Shown: positions 11,352 to 23,208, numbered from the stretch's first letter. The stretch: 64,000 nucleotides of DNA from Xenopus tropicalis (GCF_000004195.4 NC_030678.2:130601104-130665103), one strand, 5' to 3'. The notes: generated by a model not told the origin, from the sequence alone. Numbers and translations are program-made.

Positions 11352-13441
11352 CAATGACATTAACATGTTTGCACTTACACAGAATGCTTGTCAACCCCAA
11401 ATTACCAAACGCCATTCTGGCCACCTTCTGCAAGAGCTTTGGGTGGGCAAATGGTAGCAGGTAAGGATCACAACACTTCTTGGAACCTTGTATGAGAAAC
11501 ATCCATCACTGGCAGACATGTGGCAAAACACTGGGCCCTAGTTTAGAGTCCTAGCAAGCATTCCTCCACAAGCTTGAACCCTGTCAACCCTATCATTCAC
11601 AAAGGGTTTGTGTTTATGATGTATCTTCTAAAGGTAAAAATCTGGCCCACTTTGTTTTACCTGTCTTAATACCCCTATCCCTAGGGAAGGATAGTAAAAA
11701 TACACCAAAATGAAGGAGTATAATTAATGTAAACACTGAAAGGGTGACAGAGAGATAAAAGGGGAAAAAAAACCAGCAATATGTTGAAAGGCACAGAAAA
11801 GGAAGTAAATGGCCATCAATAAAAAAAATAAAGGACTAGGAAAACAGTGAAAAAGAAAATGGATAATAAATAAAAGAGAAGGGGATTAAAGGGAATTAGA
11901 GAATGGAGGACGAATACCAACAGAAAGATGGACAAAGAGAGAAGCCCAGGGTGAAATGTGGCTCTAACAAAGAGAGGTATACATATACAGGCATGCAAAC
12001 AGGCAGAGAAACAGATCAAATGAAAACTGCATCTCTTTCCTATCTCTCAGCCTGTATTTATGTCCTCTGTGAGAATTAGGGAATTGGATATAAAGAGAAA
12101 GATGAAGTAACATGCACACTGACAGAGACACAAATAGAAGCAGAAAGATTTGCTCAGAGAACGAGAGAGCTTCAAGTTCCCTGTGCTGTATTAAGGCAGA
12201 TATTGAGAGCATTTTTTTTAAAGATAGTCCGTTATTAAATGGCTTTAAGAAAAAATGCCATCAAGAGAGGACAGAGGCACGATAGGAATGAAAGGATGGT
12301 GCTCATGAGAAGATGTGAGTGGCATGGAAGTTAAAAATAATATATAGAGAGAAAGATGTTGAAAGTGTCCTTTAATTCTGAAAGGATTGTCAGCAAGAGC
12401 ACTCGTGTCACAATGCAAAGTAATGCTGGCATGCAGTGTATTCAGGTTTTTATTAAAGTAAAAAATTAATAAATCCAGATCAAGAACAAATTATAATAAG
12501 ACAAAAATCAACATGTGGGGGAACCAAATCTAAGCCATGCACAAACCAATCGGCTACAATTTCAGATGCCAGTGAACATTTACTTGGGAAAATAAACTCC
12601 ACAATAAACTCCACAAAGAACATCCACAAAAGCAGCACAGTATACTAGTGTAAATAGATATCAAAATTCAAGGTTTATACTTTCATCACTAAGTACAATG
12701 TAATTCAGATGCTGAATTATAATTGGAAGGTCAAATGTAACTCAGGTGTACATTATTATGTCTCTTAACAATAGACCTATTAAATATACTGCAATTGTTC
12801 GACTGAACTTCATGCAACATTAGGCAGCGTATGCTATATTGTGTATTGGAGCTGATTATATTGTATTCTTCCGAAGGAACATACAAAATGCTTTATCTTT
12901 ATGTAAAAATGTTTGTACAGAATGGAATCTATTAAGGACTGCGTATTTAAAATGCTTTTTGTGTTTCCTGTATAAAATATGTGGCAGTCAAAATAAATGT
13001 AAAACATTTATAATAGTAACAGATGGTGTGGGTAATAATTCAGATAGATACAAAAATGCTCTGATTTGCTCTTTACACAGTCCATCATCAGATAAAACAT
13101 GGTGCATTTAAGAAGCTTAGAATTGGCTGCACAGGATGCAAAGGATGATTTTATATTAAAAGCTGTGCAACCCTTGTAAACTTGGTTCAAGTAAATTGTA
13201 AAAGTAAATCACAGAGATTTCTGGGCAAATCAGTATTAGTCACCTTCCATCTTTATCTTACCAAATTTGCAACAACATTATGAAAGGGGCCACTGTTTCT
13301 CACAGTACATTAGGCACACAAATTAAGCTCACAGGATATCACACATGTATGCCCACAAATGTAATTTGTTTACTGATGGTTCCACAGAGACTCAATAAAC
13401 ACAGGAGTGCCAAAGACAATGTTAAAACCAAACCAACACCT
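11352..13441. other. no recognised gene or repeat
   Basis: AT-rich, with purine-rich patches near 11750-12350. Open frames of 60-90 codons show no family motif. Confidence 0.45.
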
Positions 13442-13449
13442 ATAAGCAG

Positions 13450-13818
13450 TAGCGATGAGCGAATTTTTTCGCCAGGCACAGATTCGCAGCTAATTTCCTC
13501 ATTTCAGCATTGACAAATTGTTTTGCGTAACTTCTGTTAAAAACTTGCTGCTCGTGAAACTATTTGGAGTGGTCAAGTCAAAATTGGGCACGGTCGCGGC
13601 AAAAAAGGGTAGAGTCACACAAAAATTGGGTGTGGTCATGTCAAATTTGACACTGTCGTGGGTGACAAAAAAAAAGACGCGGGTGACCAAAAAGACGCGG
13701 GCGACAAAAAAAATCACCCGACAAATGCATTTCGTGAATTTTTCGCCTTTTCGCAAATTTTCTTGCCATTTCGTGAATTTTCTGGTGAAGCAAAATGGGA
13801 CAGATTCGCTCAACACTA
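13450..13818 (+). mobile_element. hAT-type MITE, TAGTGATGAG family, complete with perfect duplication
   Basis: Starts TAGCGATGAGCGAATTTT and ends GATTCGCTCAACACTA, flanked by the perfect 8-bp duplication ATAAGCAG (13442-13449 and 13819-13826). The interior has several 'ttgggcacggtcg' and 'gacgcgggcgacaaaaaaa' blocks. The 108- and 105-codon open frames on the two strands arise from these blocks and are not genes. Confidence 0.92.
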
Positions 13819-13892
13819 ATAAGCAGACATTGATCAGAATGTGAACACTGCATTACGCTGGATGGTGCTTGAAGAGGTTTTCAGTGCATCAG

Positions 13893-14030
13893 GTATCACC
13901 TGGGCAGTAACCCATAGCAACCAATATGCGATTAAATGTTTCAGCCAGCAGCAGGTAGAACAATGAAAGCAAACTTTGGATTAGTTGCCAGGGGTTACTG
14001 CCCAGGTGCAAATTTGCCCAGTGTTTATAA
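13893..14030. mobile_element. small palindromic MITE (cagtaacccatagcaaccaat family)
   Basis: Left 'cacctgggcagtaaccca' pairs with right 'ggggttactgcccaggtg'. The body contains 'agcaaccaat', common to this group of short frog repeats. About 140 bp. Confidence 0.65.
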
Positions 14031-14381
14031 ATGGCCACTATTGTGTATTAAATATACAATATTTTTTTAATTAGATCATGAACAAATATTGTATGGAAAA
14101 TGGCATTGTCCTGTGCAATTCCTTCTTGATTAAGACTTTACCAAGGCTGGATGGACATTTGTGAGCAAATAGAGGTAGCAAGAAAATGATATGCTGAAGA
14201 CTTCATCATCATATACTTTAGGTTGTTGGCAAGATGGTATGAAGTTTGTCAATGTGGTGTGAATAGTCTGTTTTTGAAAGTGGTAATACCTTGACACCCA
14301 CATGACCCAAAGAAAGAGCTTCAAGCACTACCGAACACAGAAGTCCACTAAAAAGTGATCTTTATTCTTTAAAATCAAGGT

Positions 14382-14421
14382 GCCTGACGCGTTTCGTGCG
14401 TTCACGCACTTAATCATAGGC
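14382..14421 (-). ncRNA. hammerhead-ribozyme-like motif, left arm
   Basis: On the minus strand the order is GCCT, ATGATTA, an extra A, stem GTGCG / loop TGAA / CGCAC, GAAAC, GCGTC, AGGC. GCCT and AGGC pair as stem I, GTGCG/CGCAC is stem II, and GTC is a canonical cleavage triplet. The box differs from CTGATGA by C3 to A and G8 to T, which keeps a 3-8 pair. ACGCGT after GAA is self-complementary, so stem III could form only between two molecules or as a 2-nt-loop hairpin. The single extra base after A9 is unusual. Activity is untested. Confidence 0.5.
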
Positions 14422-14660
14422 AAAGAAAGTAATTACAACAAGGTTTAAATAGTGAGACAATGGTGACGGGCAGCAACAAGCCACACCCCCACCAATCTAA
14501 AATTTAAAGGAGAAAAACACTGCACAAACAATTTCACAAAGCAGACTCCTATAGATAAACATATAAACAAAGTAACAAATATAGTATATAGCATCAAATT
14601 TATATAATACAAAAACTCATTCATAAAATTGTGATTAATCATTTCACCGTAGACATTACT

Positions 14661-15080
14661 TTAAAGGAGAAAGAAAGTAAAAGTCACTTGGGGGTGCCAA
14701 AATGTTAGGCACCCCCAAGTGACTTTAACCGCCTACCTTTTACCCCGGGCTGGTGCCCCTGTTTAGAGAGAACAGCACCAGCCCGGGGTAGCTGCCTGCT
14801 CTTCCTCCTTTGTTATTCGCTGCGCGCATGCGCAGTAGAGTGAAAAGCCGAACTTAAACATTAAAGTCGGCTTTTCACTCTACCGCGCATGCGCCGACCG
14901 CTGGCATTTCAGCAAACGGAAGCAGGAAGGAGGAAGCGCATCGCTACAGGTACCCCGGGCTGGTGCTGTTTTCTGCCAACAGGGGCACCAGCCCGGGGTA
15001 CAAGGTAAGCGGTTAAAGTCACTTGGGGGTGCCTAACATTTTGGCACCCCCAAGTGACTTAGCCTTTCCTTGTCCTTTAA
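14661..15080. mobile_element. TTAA MITE (T2/Kolobok-type) made of nested hairpins
   Basis: TTAA at 14661-14664 and 15077-15080. Ends are TTAAAGGAGAAAGAAAGT and, reversed, TTAAAGGACAAGGAAAGG. Inside lie five hairpins: 14681-14725 and 15016-15060 (18-bp stems, aagtcacttgggggtgcc), 14741-14790 and 14951-15000 (16-bp stems, taccccgggctggtgc), and a central 14837-14882 hairpin. It also contains gcgcatgcgc palindromes at about 14825-14834 and 14885-14894. No coding capacity. Confidence 0.88.
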
Positions 15081-15337
15081 TTTAATTTGACTGAATTATG
15101 ATATGTCTACAGTGAAATGATAAATCACAATTCTATGAATGAATTTTTGTATTATATAAATTTGATGCTATATACTATATTTGTTACTTTGTTTATATGT
15201 TTATCTATAGGAGTCTGCTTTGTGAGATTTTTTGTGCTGTGTTTTTCTCTTTTAAGTTTTAGATTGGTGGGGGTGTGGCTTGTTGCTGCCCATCACCATT
15301 GTCTCACTATTTAAACCTTGTTGTAATTACTTTCCTT

Positions 15338-15370
15338 GCCTATGATTAAGTGCATGAATGCACGAAACGC
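15338..15370 (+). ncRNA. hammerhead-ribozyme-like motif, right arm, truncated
   Basis: GCCT, ATGATTA, A, stem GTGCA / TGAA / TGCAC, GAAAC, then GC where the copy ends, before the cleavage triplet. Compared with the left arm, stem II changes G-C to A-T on both sides, so pairing is kept. Both changes are CpG-type transitions, so methyl-CpG decay alone could explain them. Confidence 0.4.
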
Positions 15371-15398
15371 TCTTGTAAAAGCTCTTGTGCCTCGTAAC

Positions 15399-15753
15399 TA
15401 GTGATGAGCGAATCTAACTAGCTTCGCCGAAAAATTTGCGAATCTTTCAAAAGATTCGCGAAACAGCGAAAATGTCGCACATAAAAAAAAATTGTTGCCT
15501 GTGGCTATTCTTTCGTCGCACGGCTATTCTTTTGTCGCCCGCGGCTATTCTTTCGCTGCGCGGCTATTATTTAGTCACACGGCTATTATTTCGTCACCTG
15601 TGGCTATTATTTTGACGCGGGCGACAATTTTTGGACGTGTGGCGAATTTTTCCGCGGCTAATTTTTTCATCCGTTTCACGAAACAATCCGCCAATGGCGA
15701 AACACGGAAATTCGCCACGAATCTATGCCTGGCAAACATTTCGCCCATCACTA
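15399..15753 (+). mobile_element. hAT-type MITE, TAGTGATGAG family, complete
   Basis: Starts TAGTGATGAGCGAATCTA and ends TTCGCCCATCACTA. Flanks CTCGTAAC and CTCATAAC match 7 of 8. It abuts the end of the Penelope-like right arm. The interior holds a tandem array (15500-15630). Confidence 0.9.
15500..15630 (+). repeat. about 20-bp minisatellite inside a hAT MITE
   Basis: Around six units of the type cggctattctttcgtcgca, drifting to cggctattatttcgtcacc, in tandem. The array explains the 103-codon open frame across it. Related internal blocks of similar length occur in the copies at 7026 and 13450. Confidence 0.8.
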
Positions 15754-15761
15754 CTCATAAC

Positions 15762-16767
15762 ATTATTGAGAGCATGTCTTCTTTGGGAAAATGCAACTGG
15801 TAGCTGTTATGCACACAAACTGTACTGGCAGAGCTCAATGATAAATTGTAGCAAGGTCAATAACTAAAAAAAAAACTGGTAATTCATATTCAAGGCATGT
15901 GAGTTCCACAGTTACTTTAGACATAAAGGCAATTCGATATCCAACATCAAATGACCATGACACTTGATTCCATAAAAAGCAGAAAAAAAACCATTAAAAA
16001 AGAGCCAGCGCCTTTCATACAAGTTTCTGTTCTATAAGAGAAAACTATGTACAATTTAAATGCATTATAAAGGTCCTGGTTCTCTGATCTTAAGTGAAAA
16101 AAAACTCTAAATCTCACGTACAGCAGCTTTTTTTCCCCTGTAAAAACCTTGTTAAAATATATTTTAAGGCAGACATCTGAACCACAATCACAATGTAATA
16201 ACTGGTTACTATAGCAATATCAAGCCCAAGTGATGACTGATTTAAGCATAAATATAGCATTCATGTAAATTACTAATAGATCCTAAAAAATATTTGGCAT
16301 TGAACACTTAAAAGCAGTTAGTCATTGGCATTTTTGTATATTATGTTTGAGAACAGTAGATGTTTGATACTTATTAATAACACTTAATACTTGTTTGTTT
16401 AAACCACAGCTTGTTCTTTTTGTTTCTTTTTGTTCCTGTATGCTATATGCCAGTAACAGTGATAATGTAGAACTATTTGAAGAAACACATCAGCAGCCTG
16501 GCTTCAACACAAGTATTTGGAGCAGCCCCACTATCCCAACCACCAGCTCTGGACCTAGTGAAGCCATATGAAAACTAACATTCAGGGACTTAATCTAAAA
16601 CCTGAATAGATGCTGGGGATAAATAAGCTAATTGAAGTCTAAGACCATGTTTCACAAAAATAAATGGCTGAACTTGATGTACAGGTGTGCCTTTTGCAAC
16701 CCTATTAAACTAATAGCTGAACTTTTAGCTGAAATTACCTTTTAGTATATTAAAAAATGTCATATTC
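15762..16767. other. no recognised gene or repeat
   Basis: AT-rich, with no domain-bearing frame or transposon end. Confidence 0.45.
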
Positions 16768-17640
16768 TTAAAGTGATACTGACAGCAAAAAAGTACTTTT
16801 CAAAATATGATTCTACATCCAAACATACCTATAGGTCATGCTGACCATTTTTTCATGAAAGTTCTGTTTTAAATCCTATTAAAGATAGCTGGACCCGACT
16901 GTCTGGCAAGCCGACTGTAGCTTCTGAAGCTGTCAGAAGTGGAGTAGCTGACGTCAAAAAACTGGGAGGATCCTAACGTTACTTTAAGCAGAGTAACTAA
17001 ACATGACCATATGACCTCCCTTCCCAATGCCTGTGAGCCTGCAGCATTTACCCGTGGATGTGTTCCCTCGCTGTTTGTGAGTTTGTTTTGCAGCCAATAC
17101 TTTTTATGGTTCTCTTTCCACTTTCACGCACATTCTTGCAGTCCCTAGCCTGCTTCAAAATGCTCTCCCCCTCCGCAGCATTACACGCACAGAGAATTAG
17201 CAGACGCCGTCAATCTTTTAGAGTTGAGGTCCGATTCCAAACACAATACAAGCTTGGAGAACGGTTACTTCAGACTCACTCTGATTGATGGTGTCTGCTA
17301 ATTCTCTGTGCGTGTAATGCGGAGGGGGAGAGCATTTTGAAGCAGACAACGGACAGCAAGAGGGAAGTTTATTTCTATGTGTGTGTAACAGAAGGGAGAA
17401 GGAGAGCCCCCTAAAGCAGGCAATGTGATTGGTTGATTTTTTTTCTTTTTGATGGAGGCGTTTACATGGCAGTGCAGAAGAAAGCAAACATGGCTGCCTT
17501 GTGGAGCAGTAGTTCATCTGCTCCTAATAGTAATGTGAGCAAACTGGAAATTTTTTAAATAACATTTTAGAAGCTCATAAAATAAACAGAATAGCGGGCG
17601 TAAAAAAAAACGGGTTTAATAGGTGTCAGTATCGCTTTAA
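16768..17640. mobile_element. TTAA MITE (T2/Kolobok-type), 873 bp
   Basis: Ends are TTAAAGTGATACTGACAGC and, reversed, TTAAAGCGATACTGACACC. Internally, arms of about 62 bp at 17150-17213 and 17284-17346 are inverted copies (tgcttcaaaatgctctcccc and its complement). The 76-, 99- and 60-codon open frames inside come from these arms. No transposase. Confidence 0.85.
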
Positions 17641-17703
17641 TTTTTAAACTGGTCTTTATTTTTTAATATAGTTTTTATGTTCCTTTTCTGTCTCTCTCTA
17701 GGG

Positions 17704-18011
17704 CAGGGATGCACAAACTTTTGTTACCTATGAGCCACATTCAAATGTAAAAACTGTTGGAGAGAAACATAAACATGCAAACTATTCCTGGGGTGCCACA
17801 TAAGGGTCATTATTGGCTATTTGGTATTCCCTATATGGACTGACAGCCTACAGGAGGTTCTGTTTGGCAGTACACCTGTTTTTTATTCAACCAAAGCTTG
17901 CCTCCAAGCCAGGAATTGTAAAATAAGCACCCGCTTTGAGGCCACTTGGAGCAGCATCCAAGGTTTTGGAGAGCAACATGTTACCCTTGAGCCACTGGTT
18001 GGGGATCACTA
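17704..18011. mobile_element. hAT-type element, CAGGGATGC...TTGGGGATCACTA family
   Basis: Flanked by a perfect 8-bp duplication CTCTAGGG (17696-17703, 18012-18019). The right end 'gagccactggttggggatca' and the inside words 'gcctacaggaggttctgttt' match a repeat I associate with Xenopus. The 108-codon frame at 17821-18147 runs through it and out of it, so it is not a gene. Confidence 0.85.
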
Positions 18012-18270
18012 CTCTAGGGGTTACTGTTTTATTCTTACTCTTAATTACTTTCTCCCAATAATCTTCAAGAATAGTATCTCACCATTGACTGATTGCCAGG
18101 GTACATTGTGCCCTAATAACCAGATACCTGATTTCATTCTCAATTGAAAAGCTACACACTAAAAAATAAAATAAACCATTTTAAAAATTGTTAAGAATAT
18201 GATATTCAATAACATTCTAACTACAAAATTGTCTTAGAATATTTTTGTTTACATCATATTAAACATTAAC

Positions 18271-18734
18271 TTAAAGATATTCTGTCATGGGAAATTTTGG
18301 TTTGACAAAATGCATCGTTAATATTGCTCCTTAAGCAGAATCTTTTATTGAACTTTATTTTTCAAAAGAGCAAACAGATTTTTTTATATTTAACTTTTAC
18401 ATTTGACATGGAGCTAGACATATTGTTAGTTTCCCAGGTACCCTTAGCCATGTGACTTGTACTCTGATAAACTTTAGTAACTTTTTACTACTGCACTTCA
18501 AGTTGGAGTGATATCACCCCCCCCCCCCCCCCCCAGCAACATGGCTTGCAAAGTAAGTAATTACTCAGCAAGTCCAGTTGCTCTAGATTTACTTTTACTA
18601 GATGTACCATGACCTGGATGAATCAAAACCTTAAGTCAAAATTTAAAATGTTAGAATGAACTAATTGTAATATACATAGTGTAATTTAGTAAAAAAAAAA
18701 AAAATGCCACAATTTCATGACAGAATCCCTTTAA
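18271..18734 (+). mobile_element. TTAA MITE, ttctgtcatg family, with internal poly-C
   Basis: Ends are TTAAAGATATTCTGTCATG and, reversed, TTAAAGGGATTCTGTCATG. Internal landmarks are 'tttcccaggtac', 'ctctgataaactt', 'ctgcacttcaagttggag', then 18 cytosines (18517-18534) and 'cagcaacatgg'. A second copy lies inverted at 19842-20435 and a fragment at 46390. Confidence 0.88.
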
Positions 18735-19841
18735 ATATGTACATACCATAAGGGCATCAGAAATTCGGTATTAGAAATGTATTATTCTTTCTTGTGTAAA
18801 ATGAACAATTCTCTATTTGTTTTGCACTTTGAGATACTATATTCATATTAGATAATCATATGTATTACATTTCTGGTCTTGTTAAAATGCTGGCGAAGGA
18901 CCAAACTTTGTAAAAGTGTTAAGTATGAGAAGTAAACATGAAATGCAAAGTAACAGTTTTTATAGTTCACTTTAATGCTTTCTTTTTTAAGATGGATATA
19001 GTATTTGCATTTATTCTGACATTTCCCTGTCCTCTAAATTGGTTTATATCCTTGTTAATGAGGCATTTGAACTGTTCACGGACTGAGTAATTTATCAAGG
19101 TCTTTTAAGGCAAGTGTTGGCCATACTGTCTCTTACTTCCATTTAAATGAAGAGTAGTTACTTCTACAATGAATTGTGATAGCCCTAAATAATTGTCAAC
19201 TTTATATAAGATAACATTTGCCTGTAAGGAACAATTTATATAACAAATGGGATTTTCATCATGCCAATTCAGTTATATATTAAGTTTCAGATGCAAAGTG
19301 ATCTGCCCTTCCCCAGGTATTTATGTCAGTTCCTGAGGCTGGCAGTTTCTCAGGTTCATTGTCAGGAGGTAATATGTAGAAGTAGAATGACATGTAGTCA
19401 CACAACTTACCTAAATCATGCATACAATGAATAAAGGAACACCATTTTTTACATTCCAGGTAATTGTCAATCAAATAGCATTTGAAATTAGAGGAATATT
19501 CAAATACAATATTTAATGAATAAACACAGATTACAAGGTTCCTCCAGCCAAAAACTGATTTTTGGAATAAGGAAAAAAAAAAAAGTAATTCTAAGCAATC
19601 TTCCAATATACATTAATTATAAATGTTCAATAGTTTTAAATTTAATTTTAAATGTAAATGAAAATAAAAGTGTAAACATTTTTTTCTTTGGATCTGATTT
19701 TTAAAACAATGTAAAAGAAGTCAGGACTCCTCTAAGTCTTTGAATAAGCTAGAATGAGCTGGCTTGCAATATTGTTTTAGGATGCAGAGCCATGAGTGCA
19801 TTGAATGTAAACAGCCAGACAAATAAAAAAAATAACCTAGA
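18735..19841. other. no recognised gene or repeat
   Basis: AT-rich unique-looking sequence. The 108-codon minus frame at 19280-19606 has no recognisable motif. Confidence 0.45.
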
Positions 19842-20435
19842 TTAAAGGCATTCTGTCATGATTTTTATTTCTAAATTACACTGTTTACATAGCGAATAAT
19901 TCACTCTACCATTTAAAATGTTATTCTTGAACCGACAAATGTATTTTTTTAGTTGTAATATTGGTGTGTAGGTGCCATTGTGCCTGATTCTGAGCTTTCA
20001 GAAGGAGCCAGCACTGCACAATGGAACTGCTTTCACACAAGTTATTGTTTCTCTTCCTCCCATATAACTGGTGGAGTCTCCAGCCGCACATTGATTTTTA
20101 CTATTGAGTGCTTTTCTGATATCTATCACTTTTGGCAATACAGGTGTCAGAGAGATGCTCTCTTGCTACCTTCACATTGTTCTGCTGGGGGGGGGAGGGA
20201 AGGGGGTGATAATACTCCAACTTGCAGTGCAGCAGTAAAGTGTGACCAAAGTTTATCAGAGCACAAGTCACATGGGTGTGGGCACCTGGGAAAGTAAGAA
20301 TATTTCTAGCCCCAAGTCAAGTTTCAAAATTAAAATAAAAAAATTAAAAATGTTTGTTCTTTTGAAAAATGAATTTGAAATGAATGATGCATTTTGAAGA
20401 AAAAAAAACACTTTTCACATGACAGAATCCCTTAA
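19842..20435 (-). mobile_element. TTAA MITE, ttctgtcatg family, inverted copy
   Basis: Ends are TTAAAGGCATTCTGTCATGA and, reversed, TTAAGGGATTCTGTCATGTG. In reverse orientation it shares 'ctgcactgcaagttggag' and the C-rich tract (here seen as gggggggggaggg near 20188) with the copy at 18271. The 105-codon frame at 19980-20297 is inside the element and is not a gene. Confidence 0.87.
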
Positions 20436-21140
20436 ACTACATTTAACATGAAATAAAAAATGTTTTTTTTTTAAAAAATGGGTTTTTTTGCTCACTTGAT
20501 TCTATATAAGATTTGTCATAAAGAGCACACTAAACACAAAAGCTTTGAAGAGAAGAAGAAGTGGGGTTATATGGGAAAACAGGATGTCCTATCTGACAGA
20601 TAAAAGCATGGAAGGGAAAATATTTACAGTAAAAAAAATTGTAGTTATGAAATAGTAAAGCCTTTCTAGTAACAAAACATAATCTGCCCCTATACAGTTA
20701 ATTTTCACCAGTCTTGGTTAAAAGGATTGCATCACCATTGGTCCAGGCAGTCTTGCTTGTCAGTGGCATTATACACAATTGAAACTTTTGACATTAAAAA
20801 TCAAATACCTACATTTTGCACCATGTACTTAGCAAGGATGCTATGGGATATTCTAATGAGATTTGAATAATGGATTTGCAGGGGTTGGATAATGTGTTTG
20901 CAACTCTGGTGTTTGAGTGTTTAATATGATTTGTATAATACACCCACAATTGCACAAGGAATTTGAGTGGAAACATTACTCATTGATGTTGTAAAAATCT
21001 CCTTGATTCAGAAACGTCACTGAAATAGCTAGCTTAGTTCTAACTAAAGGTCACCATACACGTTCAGATTTTAGTCTTCTTCTGATGAATATTTGCATAT
21101 CGGCCGTATGTTTAAATGCAACAATCTGAAACTAACATTT

Positions 21141-21621
21141 AGGGGCACATTTACTAATCCACGAACGTCCGAAAAGCATCTGAATGCGTTTTTTTCGTAA
21201 TGATCGGTATTTTGCAATTTTCTCGTAAATTGTCGCAACTTTTTCGTAGCGTTACGACTTGCGCGAATTGTTCAAGCTTTAGTATCGTGACTTTTCTTGG
21301 GCCAGGTTGGAGCTGCAGAGTGCCATTGAGTCCTATGGGAGGCTTCCAAAATCATGCAAAGTCTGAAAGGTTTGCCCGCCGTTTACGAGCGCTCAATACG
21401 AAAAAGTTGCGACAATATATGAGCAAATCGTAATGGCTACGAAAAAGTTGCGACAATTCGCGCAAGTCGTAACGGCTACGAAAAAATCACGACAATTTAT
21501 GAAAAAGTCGTAACGGCGTCGAAAAAATTGCAAATAAATACGAAAAAGTCGCAAAATGTTCGTTTCCAATCTGTATTTTTCCCATTCGGATTCGGATTCG
21601 TGGATTAGTAAATGTGCCCCT
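21141..21621. mobile_element. palindromic acgaaaaagtcg-type element with GGGGCACATTTACTAATCC ends
   Basis: The left end AGGGGCACATTTACTAATCC matches the reversed right end AGGGGCACATTTACTAATCC. The right half is a run of 'cgaaaaagttgcgacaat'-type words; the left half is its rough complement. A 60-bp core (21290-21353: gggccaggttggagctgcag ... cctatgggaggcttcc) is shared with 26231 and 53593. Confidence 0.85.
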
Positions 21622-23200
21622 TAGACTGATATTGTAGGATAAAGCCCTTAAAATACAAATCAGAACATGAAATAGTTGGCAGACACCAATCATATGAAAG
21701 TGAATTCCATTGTAGGTCCCCCAAGGGTATTGCACGATACACAATACATTCGCAGATTTTTTCATTAGCCGACCAAAAATTTCCAACCTGTTTGATAGAC
21801 TAAACGACAGATCACAATGGTCTGTAAATTATCGTGAAGATAATTTGTCCACACACGGTCCAAAAAGTAGGATTTTATCTGTACGTGTATGGTCACCTTA
21901 GGGTCACAGTTTTTTTCTGGTCTTTCTTTAATTTACAGATACGTTTGGAAATAAAGCTTGATAACTCATGTTCCATTTCTCACATGTTTAAAATAAAACC
22001 AATCAACATTCCAAATGACTTGTATTGAGGGGCAATGGAAATGCAAAATGCCCATTAAAAAGAGATGTAAAAGGGAACTTACTAATTGCAGACATTTTAG
22101 AGCATCTAACTGTACTAATAAAATTCTAAATAGACATGATCAATGGAACATAACATTTAGGACAGGAACCAGTCAAGTGAGCTAATTTGCTCTCAAAATT
22201 GCAACTAGATAAAAACAACTTGCCACATAAATCTGTCCTGCAGTTTTTCAAATAATCCTGTTGATTGTCACCTCATCTAAATATATTTGCTGCTGATGCT
22301 TCTCATGAGTTTCAAATGGACTTATGGAAAACAGCATGCCTTTGGCAAGATACACAAGCCTACTTAAGAAAAGCTTATGCTGCTGAGTTTGATAATTTAT
22401 GACAAGTCTTTGAGCATCACATGTAAAACAGGCGCTGATGTGCAATGCTGCCAGCAGGAGAGAGGGAAAGAACTGTGGGACAACTCTACATGATATCTAG
22501 TTTTTCTTGATAACCTATCTCCTTCAAGTATTTTACCTTTGGAGGCAAAGTTAAGTCATGATTAAATACATAAGTTAATGCATCAAATCAGTAGCTGAGG
22601 GGAAAAGTTTTATCAGTCTCTATTATTTTAGTATGGGTTAGGGATTGCAGTATGTGTTAAGGATTAAGCCCAGTTGTCATCAACTTTATTCTTTCAAAGT
22701 TAGTTTTTTAATTAACTAATATGTTTGTTTTCCAGCAAAATAGAAAAATCAACCTGTTATCAGTGTTTGGCAGTGCTAAAGTACTAGATAGTACTGCAAA
22801 ACTACATTAGTAGTGCAAAACGACATTCTTAAGTAATACCAAGTTTACTGTTGTAGGAACAATATGATTATATTTACTTAGCAACAAAAAACAAAGTTAA
22901 ATTAATGTAACTAGCATTTAAACCACATTATAAGGACAAATAGCATCTTGTGGTAATGACTCCCAATTTAGGGGATACCTTTGTACCTCTCACTGCCTGC
23001 CCCTCATAAATACAGCACTGCTAAATGCAGGTAGCACTGTATTCATGAGGTACAGTACATGGAGCATAGCTCTGTGTCTATTCTGCACCACCCTGCTCTT
23101 TATAGATGAGGCTTTGCATGCTGAGTAGAAAGCTTTGATTCCTATGGGTTTATAAGAGTAGCACAGGGATAAAGGTCTGGACAATCGGAAACCTTATTTT
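21622..23200. other. no recognised gene or repeat
   Basis: AT-rich, with no transposon termini or domain-bearing frame found. Confidence 0.45.
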
Positions 23201-23208
23201 GTACTTAC

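Larger units (their letters stand above)
14330..15371. mobile_element. Penelope-like inverted repeat with a TTAA MITE at its centre
   Basis: The left arm (14382-14656) and right arm (15103-15370) are inverted copies of about 270 bp, roughly 93% identical by eye. Each carries a hammerhead-like core at its outer end (14382-14421 minus; 15338-15370 plus). Inverted terminal copies with hammerhead motifs are known for Penelope-like elements, so I infer a 5'-truncated PLE end. The arms give near-identical 65-codon open frames (14445-14642 minus, 15117-15314 plus), which I treat as chance. The space between the arms is filled by a TTAA MITE. Confidence 0.65.

Noticed and set aside
13499..13844. Overlapping 105- and 108-codon frames on both strands
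   Set aside because: Produced by the internal blocks of the hAT MITE at 13450-13818.
14445..15314. Two near-identical 65-codon open frames on opposite strands that look membrane-like
   Set aside because: They lie in the inverted Penelope-like arms, so identity follows from the duplication; no family match and no third copy to test coding constraint.
17821..18147. 108-codon frame as a possible exon
   Set aside because: It begins inside a hAT element with perfect 8-bp duplications and runs out past its end.
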